DNA from: Solea solea
Lineage: Eukaryota > Chordata > Actinopteri > Pleuronectiformes > Soleidae
Direction: 5' to 3'
Assembly: GCF_958295425.1 (NCBI RefSeq)
Contig: NC_081151.1
Coordinates: forward strand, 23,570,799 to 23,634,798
DNA length: 64,000 nucleotides
The notes beneath the pieces are model-generated. The model ran no database searches and was not told the DNA's origin. It saw nothing but the letters and a program-made list of their open reading frames with translations. The translations under genes were made by a program, and so were the position numbers. Below are positions 11,816-23,939 of this stretch, one piece after another. Within the stretch, counting starts at the first letter, position 1, and every line of letters begins with the position of its first letter.

Positions 11816-12395
11816 GTTAGAGCCGCCTGACACTTCCTGTGCACGGCCGTCACTCAGCCGCGCACCGCGGGGCCGTCAGCTGACACGCGCCGCCGTCACA
11901 CTCGCCGAGCGTGTCGCCGTCTTTGATTTGATGCTAAGATCCGGCGTGAAAGACAGATGGCGCCGTAATTGAAGCCGCTCTGTTTTGGTTTTTTTATGAG
12001 ACGAGGCTGAAAATAAACATCAACACAAAGTCAGTCAGGTTTGATCAGGAGGAGATTAGATTACTCAACACACACGCACACGCACACGCACACACACAGG
12101 TTTCCATGAGAGGACATCACATTGACTGACATTCACTTCCGGAAGATTTACTCTAATCTTAACCATCATTAGTTCTGGCCTAATCCTAATCCTAATCCTA
12201 AACTCAGCCTAATTTTCAAACATTATTGGGACTTGGTTTTTGCCCCCATACTGTGACTGTGTACAAGTTACTGTGACTATATAAGTATAGAAGTAATACA
12301 CAGTAAAGCACACATACATGAATGTTGCACTTCAGTAACAATGTAACAAAGTACAACACTGAGAAATGTGTCACGTTCAACGTCTGAGACACACG

Positions 12396-12443
<48 letters not shown>

Positions 12444-13352
12444 GATGTAACGTGAAAGCAGAGCTGCAGCTCCGTGGATTCTTAATAGTGATGAATATGG
12501 TTCTGTGTACACACACACACACACACACATGTATGAGCATAAAACACTGTTATAGACAAACACTCACACACACACACACTCACTCACAGAGGACGGCGAC
12601 GCTGACGTTCACACACTCTTCTTCTTCTTCGTCTTCTTCTTCTTCAGAAACTACATTAACTGATGGAACGTGACGTGTTAAGAGCCTGAGGGTGAGAGGG
12701 TGAGGGGGTGTGAGAGGGTGAGGGGAAGAGGATAAACACACAGAGAGGAAACTTAGTTTCCTTCAGAGTGGAGTGAAGCAGAAAGTGATGATGTCATCAT
12801 CATCATCATCATCATCACATGGCTGTAAACGAGCGTCTCAGCACATTTTTATCACAGCAAACAACAATTAAAAACACACACATTTATCTCTTCTTTTTTT
12901 AATGAAGTTATATTTATTTTTTATTTATCTAAACCGTCAGTTATTGAAATCTTTATTACTGTTAATATTTGACCTTTTGAGTCCATTTCTCTTTCTTTTG
13001 TAACTGTTTAATGATAACAAATAATACAACACACACATTTATGTATGAAGTACAGAAACAAAGTGTTTCTGATTATAATAATATATGTGTCATTGTCCAT
13101 AGACAGAATGAAACTCAGAGTTTTAATCAGATTACAAACGTAATAAAATAATAATAATAATAATAATAATCGAGGGAATCATCACAAATACAAATGTATA
13201 ATAGGCATTTTTGAAGAGTCGCCATGACAACGTCACCTTTATCACAAAAACATGACGCTTTAAAGGACTAATGCAACAAAAATCATCACATGAACAAAGA
13301 AGAAAGATTTAAAGGCTCATCCGTGAATTTAATACACTGATAATAGAAATCT

Positions 13353-13353
<1 letters not shown>

Positions 13354-13407
<54 letters not shown>
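13354..13407. repeat. (TC)27 microsatellite
   Basis: A pure dinucleotide run in the akap6 intron. Confidence 0.97.
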
Positions 13408-13411
<4 letters not shown>

Positions 13412-13554
13412 GGGCTGTTCATTCACACACACACACACATATATATATATATTGTAGAGGAGGAGAAGACAAATAACAGAGGCCAGACTCTCTGACCTCG
13501 CTGCCTGGCTGGAGAGTAATTTCACTTCTGCTGGAGATGAGAGAGGAATAAAGG

Positions 13555-13586
<32 letters not shown>

Positions 13587-13645
13587 TAGATCTGGGTGGT
13601 TTAGTTTATAGAAAAACACTTCTGCTGAGTGATAAAACGATTGTC

Positions 13646-13676
<31 letters not shown>

Positions 13677-13746
13677 ACATGCTCTCTGTGTGCCTGTTGT
13701 TTGTTATCATTTGTTTCTGCAGGTATGAAAACAACATGAGCGTGTT

Positions 13747-13781
<35 letters not shown>

Positions 13782-14628
13782 CTCACTGTAATCAGATTAC
13801 TGCAGATAGATTTTCAGTGACAGCAGCCGCTCAGACCATGACTCAGCACTTTCCTGCACTTTCTGCTGTGTCACGGTTAAATTCAGAATGACTGTTTATT
13901 TTAATAATCTTTAATAACTATATATTTCTACTTTTCTGAAGCAAACGACCGATCAATTCATGGAGAAAATAGTCTGTTGACAAATGTCTGCTAATGAAAC
14001 GACGAGGACTGAAAATCAACGTTATGTTATTGATTATTTCCTTATTTTGAGACTAGAACTGCCACAAATAATCCATTATTTATAAATGACTACATTTTAA
14101 AACGATTAGAAGCATTTTCTGTGCTTTTTCAGCTTTTTAAATGTGAATAATTCCTGTTTTCTTTTGCTCCATCATTTTGTGTTTGTGGACAAAAACAAGA
14201 CATTTGAGAACATCATCATATCCAGGTTTGATCAGTGTAACGATTCATCAATGAACCTGAGAAAATAACAGCGAGTTGATCTGACGTCTAGCGTTACCTC
14301 CTGACAGCAGCAGCATATATACACATATATATGTATATTTACATATTATATGTTTATCATGTGCCAAACAACATTATAAGTAATTAATAAGTATTTATAA
14401 CTTGTACAAATACATTGCAGTTCATAAAAATAATACTAATAATCAAAAAAGGCCGCAGTATCGCGATACTACCCGGAACCGTGATACTTTGTCTGGTATA
14501 GTATCGTGGTTACGCATTTTGGTATCGTGACAACTCTACATAGGATTATAATGACTTAAATATAAATATTGATAACAGCTGTTTGTCCAGAAGCTTATTG
14601 ATTCTTTGGTACAAACGTGGCTGTGATT

Positions 14629-14661
<33 letters not shown>

Positions 14662-14686
14662 TAACAGCAGCAGCAGCAGCAGCAGC
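14629..14686. repeat. (CAG)n-CATTAA-(CAG)n, copy 1
   Basis: Two CAG runs are split by CATTAA. The same arrangement recurs at 14992-15028. Confidence 0.95.
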
Positions 14687-14790
14687 TCTTAATATCCAGC
14701 CTGACGTGTGAGCTGAATGTACCGCTGTAGTTTATAGAAGCCGCGTTCTCCTCCACTTTCCTCTGGATCGTCGGGGAATATTTCAGAGCA

Positions 14791-14837
<47 letters not shown>

Positions 14838-14991
14838 CACACAGGTTTCCTTTCAGCGTTTGTAATTACATTCAAAGCTTTTCTGTCTGCTGCTCCACTC
14901 TGCATGGAGACGTGATTTATCTGCCAGCTCGTGTTGGTTTGTGACGCCGGGTTCCCTGAGCGCACTGACGACAGATACAGGTACAGAAGAG

Positions 14992-15077
14992 GCAGCAGCA
15001 GCAGCAGCATTAACAGCAGCAGCAGCAGCAGAGACTGTAGCAGCAGCAGCAGCAGCAGCAGTAACAGAAACAGCAGC
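14992..15077. repeat. (CAG)n-CATTAA-(CAG)n, copy 2 with further CAG runs
   Basis: CAG runs are split by CATTAA, then by GAGACTGTAG, then by TAACAGAAA. Confidence 0.95.
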
Positions 15078-15207
15078 TCAGCCACATGAATAATCACCCA
15101 GATGCTGTGAGATAGCTGTGCTCTCCTTGGGCCTTCAGATGCTATGCTAACAAATGGGAGCAGTCAAACCAGAGCTAATAGGAAAAAAAAAAGTTTCTGT
15201 TTCAGCC

Positions 15208-15245
<38 letters not shown>

Positions 15246-15354
15246 GTGAGGAGAACTGTCTCTAAACTCTCTTGACTCAGTTTATTTGAACTCTTCCATA
15301 GAAACAAGTTCGTTTTTTTTTTTAAAAACACAGTGGAGTTGTGTGAACATACTG

Positions 15355-15545
15355 GCCTTTAAAGGGTTAACATTTCCAAAAATATTATCACTATTTAATA
15401 TGTGTATTTTAGGCTAAAGAAGTTTTAAAAGATTGACTTATTTAAGGTGGAAAACAATATGAATATATAACATTTTTACAGCGCTTTTTGGGAAGGTGAC
15501 ATTTTCTGCCACTAGGAACAAATTAGTACATTTTTTTTATTTTGA
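15355..15545. mobile_element. Dispersed repeat family B, inverted copy
   Basis: From AAAGGGTTAA through TTTTAGGCTAAAGAAGTTTT to GGAAGGTGACATTTTCTGCC, then ACTAGGAACAAAT. This is the reverse orientation of the arm at 58135-58300. Confidence 0.75.
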
Positions 15546-15770
15546 ACACTGATTTTAATGCATTGCTTATTTGAACTCTTCTGTGACCGTCCTGACGTCG
15601 TCACAAACAGGAACAGTCATGTGTTCTTCTCATCACCATAACTCCTAGACCGTTTGTGATATCTAGAAAATTCAACATTTCACCAGTCCATCGTCCAACC
15701 TTCAGTTTCAAGGACAAAAAGAAGTAAACTAAAAAAATCTGGGTCTGTTTAAGTCTATGATATCTTTAAG

Positions 15771-15865
15771 ACCATGGGCTTTGGTGTGGGAGAGTGAGTG
15801 GTTTACAAACTTCAGTTTCCTGTTGGAAAAGTCTGTCTCACAGTGAGATAAAGACGTGAACATGG
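15771..15865. mobile_element. MITE family A, right-arm fragment
   Basis: It reads GGGCTTTGGTGTGGGAGAGT, GAGTGGTTTACAAACTTCAG and TCTCACAGTGAGATAAAGAC. Confidence 0.8.
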
Positions 15866-16145
15866 TCTTTTTTCTTGTTCTCAGCAGCAGGGGGCGGGGC
15901 TACGTTGTCACATCCTGACAAGAAATTGGAACTTTACACGAGGAAAGTGTGTGAAACTGACACAACTGCAGCTGTTTAAGGAACATGGTTGTGTTTGTAT
16001 TTCAAACGATCCATATTTGCAGCATCAGCGTCAGGAACATGTGGACCAACAGGAAAATCTCCTGTAGGAATGTGAGCGGGGAAATGACGGCGGCTGTTTG
16101 ACGAACACCTCGTCGTCTGAAAGTGCTGAAGCCGTCTCACGCTGA

Positions 16146-16193
<48 letters not shown>

Positions 16194-16353
16194 TTTGTTT
16201 GCATAAAAACAGCCAGCGTTCACCCACAAACTGTTCCAAAATTACACAAACAAGACAAATTACACGCATAAATGATACACTGGGTTTTTCACAGGTCATC
16301 AAATCGCTGCATTTTGATTGGATTAAGCTGATTGATGGACTCTCGGTGCTCCA

Positions 16354-16384
<31 letters not shown>

Positions 16385-16480
16385 ATGTCTGCAGCAGCAA
16401 AACCCAATTCAGTTTTTACAAGCATCTCCCTTATCAGCACGAGGGGAATAAACACAAATCTAATATAAATTCATTACACA

Positions 16481-16512
<32 letters not shown>

Positions 16513-17067
16513 AAGCCAACTAGTTTATTAGATTAATAGGCTATGAATGGCTAATACGAATTACCCCCCTCTCTTGTTAATGAGACGCGGAGCAATTTGT
16601 ATAATTATGTCTGTGGAAGAGAAGAATTCCGGTGTCTAAGCATATTTTCAGACAGCGCGGCGTTCTGAAGGATTCTGATTACGTATTTACTTTGGGGTTT
16701 TCAGCTGCGTGCTCTTCCTCTCAGAAGTCCTCTCTGAATTATTCATCGCTTTGTTCCAGAGCGGAATAATTTGTGTTGAGATTTATGAGCAATTGCTTTG
16801 GGAGGGAGGGAGGGAGGGAGGGAGGGAGGGGGTGATTCCACTCCTCTTTTTTCTTCCTTAAATGATCACAGAACATGTTTCTGTCAGTGTGTGTCTCTCA
16901 AACAGAGTCTTTTTGCATCGGGGATAAATAACAACCTACGAGCAAATAAGACATTTGTCGCACAAAGAAAAACTTCCTTTCTTTATTAACGTCACTCTGA
17001 GGAATAAAGATTCTGAAGATGTTCACATTACGCTGCATGTTGACGTCCGTCTGAGCAACTTCCTACA

Positions 17068-17272
17068 GAAACTGAAGTTTGTGAAACACTCACTCTCCCA
17101 CACCAAAGCCCATAGAGAAAAACACTGGGGATTTTAGCTGCGGGGACACAGGAGCTGCTGCTCCTCTGCTGCCTCGTGTGGTCACTTTGTGTCACTGAGG
17201 TCAACCCGAACAAAGATTTTCAAAAGCCGAAGTGACAAAATCAGACATTTGAACTTAGTGATGGAGGCAGCA

Positions 17273-17312
<40 letters not shown>

Positions 17313-17352
17313 TGTTAAAATCACTGATTTCCTCTCTGGACTTTGGTGCAGA
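17068..17352. mobile_element. MITE family A copy in akap6 intron
   Basis: Both arms and the internal TGCCTCGTGTGGTCACTTTG block are present, with a (TG)n tract at 17277-17310 at the same internal place as in the copy at 5310-5640. Confidence 0.85.
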
Positions 17353-17744
17353 AACATTATAAAAATAAGTACAGACAAAAGAGTTGATTCTACAGTTGTT
17401 CTCTAACTCCTCCCAAAGAGAAATACATTTCATAAAAATATTTTCAAAAAAGCAAAAAACCTCGACAGCGACAACGATCCACGCTGGTGAAGAGAAGACG
17501 CGTGTGTTTAAAGCAAAATATGACGAATAACTAATATGATAATGAACATGAAGACAAAGCAACAATAAGATGATAAATGTTCATCTTTTATCTGCTTTGT
17601 TTGCATTGAAAATAAATAATTATGACGATGATGAGTTATCACAGGTTTGTTTTACTCTCTCTCACTTGTTTTTAAATACTCCTTCTTCTTCTTCTTCTTC
17701 TTCTTCTTCTTCTTCTCCTTATTCTCCTTCTTCTTCACCTTCAG

Positions 17745-20525
17745 GTTCCCGGGAACTTTCTTGAACCAGGTCTCGTGGACCTCCACCACATCAGCCCAGT
17801 CCCAGCCGGTCCCGTGGCACCGGCGCTGGACGACTCCTGGGAATGGGACGAAACCGATATGACTATCACTGAGGCGGAGCCACAAGAAGTCCCAGAACCT
17901 GACCTCCCCACAGAACCAGGTCTGCCTCCGGTCAGCGTCACATCCAACCAGAACCAACCGGACCGGAGTGGAACCAGTGGTGCCAGTCCAAGAGGGTCTT
18001 CAACAGAAACTGTTGTCCCAAACAACAATCACATCTACCAGGTTTACAGCCTTCATCGTGTGGAGTTGTACCATCAACCGCAGTTTCCTCTCTCTTCTTC
18101 TTCTCTGCACAAAACCAAACCAGGAAAACAGAAACAGCGCCTCCTGCTGAAGAGTCTGAGCAAAGACTCCTCCTTCTCCTCCATCGAATCGCTCCCAGAC
18201 CTCCTGGGAGGTTTGACGTCCAACGCTCGAGGAGGAGACGAGACGTTTGGACATGTGGGCGGAGAGAGCGAGAGGGGAGGCGGCAGGGGGAGTGGCCAGT
18301 CTGCGGCCAGCCGCCGCTCTGAGTGCGAGAGCGGGATCGTGAGCGACACGGAGACGCCGGCGACGACCTCCGAACTCCACGGAAAGGAAAAGGACGAGGA
18401 CTGTGTGAGGAGCGAGGAGGACAAGAAGGAGAGAGGATGGAGGAGGGACGAAAACAGGAGGAACAGAGAGGAGGAGAAGAGGAGGAGGCACAGGAGAGGA
18501 GGAGGAGGAGAGGCCGTGGAGCTACTCATCGACGGGCGTGGCATCCTGACGCCGGCCGACTCTGACTCTGACTTTGAGGTGGGAGGAGATTGTGTCGGTT
18601 CCTCTGAGGTGTTTGTGTCTCGCGGTGACATCACAGGAGGACAGGACAGTCTGGAGACTCCGGCTCCGAGCCGCCGAGCGTCCACTCCGGGTTTGTCGCA
18701 GAGTTCGTCTCTGGAGTCTCTGCTGGCGCCCGGCGTGGAGCTGTTTCCCTCCAAAGACGTCGTGTTGCAGCGCAGCGCGTCACTGGAGAGCTGCCTGGCT
18801 CCGTGTCGCAGCAGCATATCCAGCCTTGCCGAGCTGGACGCCGCGCAGGGCGGAGCTGAACAGGCGAAGAAGGAGGAGATCGCAGAAAATGTTCCCTGTG
18901 AAGCGTCGTCCGGGGAACTTAGTCGCAGGACTCTGGATCTTCTCAAACGTCTGGAGAACATCCAGAGTCCTCTGACACCACTGATGACCCGCAGCGTTTC
19001 TGACATGACGCTTCGCAGCAGCTCGCCGCAGCACGGCCGCCCAATCCCCGCCTCTACGTCGCTCGGCGGGCGTCACGCGCCGCTTTACGGGATTTCAGGA
19101 TGTTCGCGGAGAGGCCCGCCATCGCTGATCAACGAGAGCTCGGCGACGGCGTCGCTCACGGAGCTGAGCAGCACTGAGGACTCGTCTCTGGCCTCCGAGG
19201 ATTTGGCCGGATGTCGTCAGCTCCTGGACGCCGCCGCGCCGGCCAACGCAAACTCAGGCTGTTACGGGAAACGTTGTCATGGAAACAGCCAAGCAGGTCA
19301 CGGGATGGAGGAAGCCGACGCGGCGAGCCTGAGCATGGTGGTGAACGTGTCGGCGTGCACGGACGAAGACGAGGACGACAGCGACCTCCTGTCGTCCTCC
19401 ACGCTCACGCTCACTGAGGAGGAGCTCGGCATTCGGGACGGAGAGGACGTCGAGGACCAGGAGAGGCTGAGCGGCGTCTCCTCGGGCGACGAGGACGATG
19501 AGGACGAGATGGAGGGCTCCTACGTGCTGGGACTGGAGGACATTCGGAGTGAGCTGAAGAGCTGGATCCGAACTCCTCGCACCTCCTCTAAAACTGAGTT
19601 GGGTCTGCGCGACGAGCTCCAGTGTGGAACCCACCTGACCTCCACCTTCACCTGCTGCTCCGGGAACAAGCAGCACAACTGTTTCCTCAACCGCTCCCCC
19701 AAAGAGAGGGAGAGCAAAAAAACAAAGAGAGGAGGTGAAGGAGAGGAGGAGGAGAACAAGAGGAACAGACGCTACATGAGCCAGTTTGTGGACGACGTGG
19801 AGAACGGGAACGTGGACCAGATCTGTCTGAGAGGGAAAGACGAGGACGACGAGCTCCTCCGAGAAGAGTCCAGCGTGTTCACCAAGAAAGGAGAGTCGCA
19901 GAGGGAATCGTACGTGTTTGCTAAGAGAGGAGATTCAGGTCAGGAGGTGAGAGGAGGTGAGGCTTTGAAACCAGAGCCAAACTCGGCCAAGCAGCTTCCG
20001 TCCTCCCCGACCAGGGAGGTCTTCCCTTTTCCACCCACACGTGCTTCTTCTTTGGTGGGACAGCTGCAGGGAGAGCTGCCCTGCCACAGCTCCGCCCTCC
20101 CCTCACCCCCCTCCCTCTCACCCGTCGACGACTGCAGACCCCGCGATGCCTTGCACAACGGCAGGTCGGAGGGCGGCGGGAGGAAGGCCATCACCATTCA
20201 GGAGAAATTCAAGTTCTCATCGTTTGTGACGGAGGAGACAAAGAGGGAGGTCCGAGACAAAGAAACGTCCCCGCGTCCTAAGAAACAGAGAGGCTGTCAC
20301 GCCTCCTGCCCCGCCCACCTCCACTCCTCCTCCTCCTCCCATCATCCACGCAGCACAGACGAGAGCAAAGAGGAGAGCGTTCACGACTTTGTGATGGAGA
20401 TCATCGACATGACGTCGCTGGTGCTGAAGAGCAAAGAGAGTCCGGCTGAAGACAGAAACCGGGCTGAGAGCGGCGGCTCCGACCCGGACCACGGCCCGGC
20501 ATCACTCGCTCACATCAGAGACAAG
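17745..20525 (+). CDS. akap6: akap6 large exon: acidic/Ser-rich scaffold tail with PKA RII-binding helix (927 codons)
   Basis: This 2,781-bp exon is phase 0 at both ends (acceptor ccttcag; donor GACAAG|gtagaa). It opens VPGNFLEPGLVDL and continues with DDSWEWDETDMT, HIYQVYSLHRVELY, LLKSLSKDSSFSS, SLPDLLGG, SESGIVSDTE, RTLDLLKRLENIQSPL, TRSVSDMTL, LINESSATASLTELSS, SACTDEDEDDSDLLSSSTLT and LTEEELGI. All of these have clear counterparts, in the same order, in mammalian AKAP6. Near the end, at 20376-20441, SVHDFVMEIIDMTSLVLKSK matches the amphipathic RII-binding helix mapped in mAKAP (about residues 2055-2072 in mammals), which tethers PKA. The stretch between the motifs is low-complexity, rich in Arg/Glu/Gly, and is much longer than needed for the motifs. 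In mammals the early part of this region is reported to bind calcineurin and PDE4D3; that is family knowledge, not visible here. Confidence 0.95.
20376..20441 (+). other. akap6: PKA RII-binding amphipathic helix coding segment
   Basis: The segment encodes SVHDFVMEIIDMTSLVLKSK plus two residues. Hydrophobic residues (V, F, V, I, I, M, L, V, L) fall at helical spacing on one face, as in AKAP anchoring helices. It aligns without gaps with the mammalian AKAP6 RII site, which reads VHNFVKEIIDMASTALKS. Differences (K to M, A to T, T to L, A to V) are mostly conservative or more hydrophobic, so anchoring is expected to be kept. Confidence 0.85.
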
Positions 20526-22910
20526 GTAGAATTTCACATACACACACAACACAGTCACAAACATCGAAATCAGCCAGAGGAGCCAAATCATATTTAGGGC
20601 TATATATGACGTTTATTTTATTTACAATATTTCACAGAATTTCAAAATAAAAGTGTTTGTTTTGATACAGAAAAAACGTTTATGTCGCCTGGTCAATAAT
20701 CACCTTTTTTTTAGCTTTAACTTCATTTAAACATAAAAAGAATTGATGAAATGAAATGAGCTGAGACACTGAACTTTTAATTATTAGTGACTTTTTATTG
20801 TCCTAAATGGACGTAAAATGGCTGCAGAGGTCGCTCAGCAGCAGATGTAATGGTTGAGCGTCTGTGAAGACGAGGCGTTCAAAGTCCTCACTGACATTTT
20901 TATTTCATTTCGTTCGTTTAGAGAGAAATTGAAACTCAAAGTAGCAAAAGTTATCTCCACTGATTTGTTCACCGAGTGGCAGTAATTCAATAAATCGCAT
21001 CACAGATCATAACTTTGTGGATGTGATGACTAATTTCTTCAGAATCCACCGCGAGTAAAGTCGTCTGAAAGCTCATCAGTTTCCAGAGAGAGAAAAAGAA
21101 ATCAGGCAGAAAACTTTCCTGATATTATTATTACACCAAAATATGATCACTGAGCTTTTACCTGCAGACAACACAACAATAATGATGATGATGATGATGG
21201 CTTTATTAATGCTTTGTAGGGTAGTTCTAGTGTGTTCTAGTGTAGTTCTAGTGTAGTGTTAGTGTGTTCTAGTGTAGTGTTAGTGTGTTCTACTGTAGTG
21301 TTAGTGTGTTCTATTGTAGTGTTAGTGTGTTCTAGTGTAGTGTTAGTGTAGTTCTAGTGTAGTTTGAGTGTGTTCTAGTGTAGTGTTAGTGTGTTCTAAT
21401 GTAGTGTTAGTGTAGTTCTAGTGTAGTTTGAGTGTGTTCTAGTGTAGTGTTAGTGTATTCTAATGTAGTTCTAGTGTAGTGTTAGTGTGTTCTAGTGTAG
21501 TTGTAGTGTTAGTGTGTTCTAGTGTTGTGTTAGTGTGTTCTAGTGTAGTTGTAGTGTTAGTGTGTTCTAGTGTTGTGTTAGTGTGTTCTAGTGTAGTGTT
21601 AGTGTGTTCTACTGTAGTGTTAGTGTGTTCTACTGTAGTGTTAGTGTGTTCTACTGTAGTGTTAGTGTAGTTCTAGTGTAGTTTGAGTGTGTTCTACTGT
21701 AGTGTTAGTGTGTTCTAGTGTAGTGTTAGTGTGTTCTAGTGTAGTGTTAGTGTGTTCTAGTGTAGTGTTAGTGTGTTCTAGTGTAGTTCTAGTGTAGTGT
21801 TAGTGTGTTCTAGTGTAGTTGTAGTGTTAGTGTGTTCTAGTGTTGTGTTAGTGTGTTCTAGTGTAGTGTTAGTGTGTTCTAGTGTAGTGTTAGTGTGTTC
21901 TAGTGTAGTTCTAGTGTAGTGTTAGTGTGTTCTAGTGTAGTGTTAGTGTGTTCTAGTGTAGTTCTAGTGTAGTGTTAGTGTGTTCTAGTGTAGTGTTAGT
22001 GTGTTCTAGTGTAGTGTTAGTGTGTTCTAGTGTAGTGTTAGTGTGTTCTACTGTAGTGTTAGTGTGTTCTACTGTAGTGTTAGTGTAGTTCTAGTGTAGT
22101 TTGAGTGTGTTCTAGTGTAGTGTTAGTGTGTTCTAATGTAGTTCTAGTGTAGTGTTAGTGTGTTCTAGTGTAGTTGTAGTGTTAGTGTGTTCTAGTGTAG
22201 TGTTAGTGTGTTCTAGTGTAGTGTTAGTGTGTTCTAGTGTAGTTCTAGTGTAGTGTTAGTGTGTTCTAGTGTAGTTCTAGTGTAGTGTTAGTGTGTTCTA
22301 GTGTAGTTGTAGTGTTAGTGTGTTCTAGTGTTGTGTTAGTGTGTTCTAGTGTAGTGTTAGTGTGTTCTAGTGTAGTGTTAGTGTGTTCTAGTGTAGTTGT
22401 AGTGCTAGTGTGTTCTAGTGTTGTGTTAGTGTGTTCTAGTGTAGTGTTAGTGTGTTCTAGTGTAGTGTTAGTGTGTTCTAGTGTAGTTCTAGTGTAGTGT
22501 TAGTGTGTTCTAGTGTAGTTCTAGTGTAGTGTTAGTGTGTTCTAGTGTAGTTCTAGTGTAGTGTTAGTGTGTTCTAGTGTAGTTGTAGTGTTAGTGTGTT
22601 CTAGTGTTGTGTTAGTGTGTTCTAGTGTAGTGTTAGTGTGTTCTAGTGTAGTTCTAGTGTAGTGTTAGTGTGTTCTAGTGTAGTTGTAGTGTTAGTGTGT
22701 TCTAGTGTTGTGTTAGTGTGTTCTAGTGTAGTGTTAGTGTGTTCTAGTGTAGTGTTAGTGTGTTCTAGTGTAGTGTTAGTGTGTTCTAGTGTAGTTCTAG
22801 TGTAGTGTTAGTGTGTTCTAGTGTAGTGTTAGTGTGTTCTAGTGTAGTGTTAGTGGAGGAAGTGGAGAGGAAACTGGTTCACCTGTATTTGCCTCCTCCT
22901 CCTCCCTCAG
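20526..22910 (+). other. akap6: akap6 intron dominated by a minisatellite
   Basis: This 2,385-bp phase-0 intron (gtagaa...ctccctcag) has about 690 bp of ordinary AT-rich sequence, then the ~1.64-kb array at 21219-22855, then a 55-bp stretch with the polypyrimidine tract (cctcctcctcctccctcag). Confidence 0.9.
21219..22855 (+). repeat. ~21-bp minisatellite array (about 1.64 kb) in akap6 intron
   Basis: This is a near-perfect tandem array built on a 21-bp unit with core TAGTGTGTTCTAGTGTAG, mixed with 12- to 15-bp variants (for example inserts of TTCTAGTGTAG and TGTAGTGTTAG). Variants include tactgtag, taatgtag and tgttgtg. The 21-bp period keeps long frames open, but these are period artefacts and not genes. 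The array ends about 55 bp before a splice acceptor. Confidence 0.97.
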
Positions 22911-23939
22911 GTGTTGGAACACTCCCACCGCCCTCTTCACCTCCGTAAAGGAGACTTCTACTCGTACCTGTCCCTCTCGTCCCACGACAGCGACTGTGGC
23001 GAGGTCAGCCAGTGCTCCGAGGACAAGAGCTCCACCCCGGCGCCGTACAGCATCCCCGCGTACGCGTCGCCGACGCAGGGCCTGCACAGCCCCGCCTCCG
23101 AGATGTTCACCAGCACCAGACAGAAGGTCGCCGCCTCCTCCTCTGAACGCTCCTCCCCTCGCCTCGATTTCAGCGCATCGACCAGCCCGTCACCGTCGCT
23201 CCCCCCGAGCCCCGACATCCGGGACGAGGAGACGCTGTTCGCCGCCTGCACGGAGGAAGTCTACCTGGGCCCGCCCCTCTGCTACAGCATGGCGCTCACC
23301 AGGAAACAGCGGACGCTCCTGCTGAAGGAGCCGCGTTCCAAACCAGGAGCGTCTCCTTCAGAGGAGTCTGTGCTGGACCAGGAGCTTCTGTATTTCCAAG
23401 GGTCCAGTCCCACGCAGAACTCCTCGCCTCCTCTCCTGGATCCTTGTCACGGCTCGTTTTCCTCCTCCTCCTCCTCCTCCTCCTCCCAGCAGACGTCCAG
23501 AAAGCCTCCTCCTCCTCCTCCTCCTGCAGGTGAGGACCTGCACCTTCTGTGTGATGTCGCTGGAGGAGAAGTGGCAGCTGCAGCGAGTGTCAGTAATGAG
23601 GGGCCTCCTTATCTTAATCCCCGGGCTCGTGTCTCCCCGGCAGACTCCCCTGCAGACCAGTGTTTGGCAGATACTAAAACGCTTGAATCCAATATGGACG
23701 CCGTAATGACCGAGATAAGTGTCCGCGGCTCCGCTACAAATCCCTCAAAAGAGCCGACTGCCACGCGTATTAATCCCAAAATTAACTGCTCGCCGATGAG
23801 AGAGACAGATACGGAGGAGAGGAGGAGAGGAGGAGGAGGAGGAGGAGAGGGGGACGCTCAGCAGGTGACGCAGGAAGAGAAGGGGAGGAGAGGGCGGAGC
23901 AACTCGCAGAGGGAAGTGAAGACGATGACAGTGAAGCAG
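22911..23939 (+). CDS. akap6: akap6 exon: conserved post-RII block and Ser/Pro-rich tail (343 codons)
   Basis: This 1,029-bp exon is phase 0 at both ends (acceptor ccctcag; donor AAGCAG|gtgagt). It continues straight from IRDK in the previous exon with VLEHSHRPLHLRKGDFYSYL and SLSSHDSDCGEV. This is a near-identical match to the strongly conserved block of mammalian AKAP6 that directly follows the RII site (VLEHSHRPIQLRKGDFYSYL in mammals). The remainder is Ser/Pro/Arg-rich: a poly-Ser run and a poly-Pro run near 23461-23526, then acidic and basic low-complexity sequence. Mammalian C-terminal AKAP6 is reported to bind PP2A. The residues responsible cannot be pointed to here. A strong donor-like CAG|GTGAGG sits inside the exon at 23527-23535 but would shift frame. 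Confidence 0.93.

Larger units (their letters stand above)
11816..17744 (+). other. akap6: akap6 intron with repeats and candidate conserved islands
   Basis: This is a 5.9-kb phase-0 intron. It holds long (CA)n (12388-12436, 14794-14843), (TC)27 at 13354-13407, (CT)n at 16148-16191, two (CAG)n clusters (14629-14686 and 14992-15077), MITE-like copies (13960-14290, 15355-15545, 15771-15865, 17068-17352) and a unique island at 16510-16800 that looks like a regulatory element. A TTC/CTT-rich polypyrimidine tract of about 60 bp precedes the acceptor at 17744. Confidence 0.8.

Noticed and set aside
18074..19006. 310-codon open frame on the minus strand opposite the large akap6 exon
   Set aside because: It is low-complexity Ser/Arg/Leu, produced by the GC-rich, Ser/Glu-rich sense codons. 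It has no conserved domain, and the sense frame is clearly the real one.
21479..22497. Open frames of LVCSSVV repeats
   Set aside because: They arise from the 21-bp period of the minisatellite, which is a multiple of three. They have no start context and lie in an intron.
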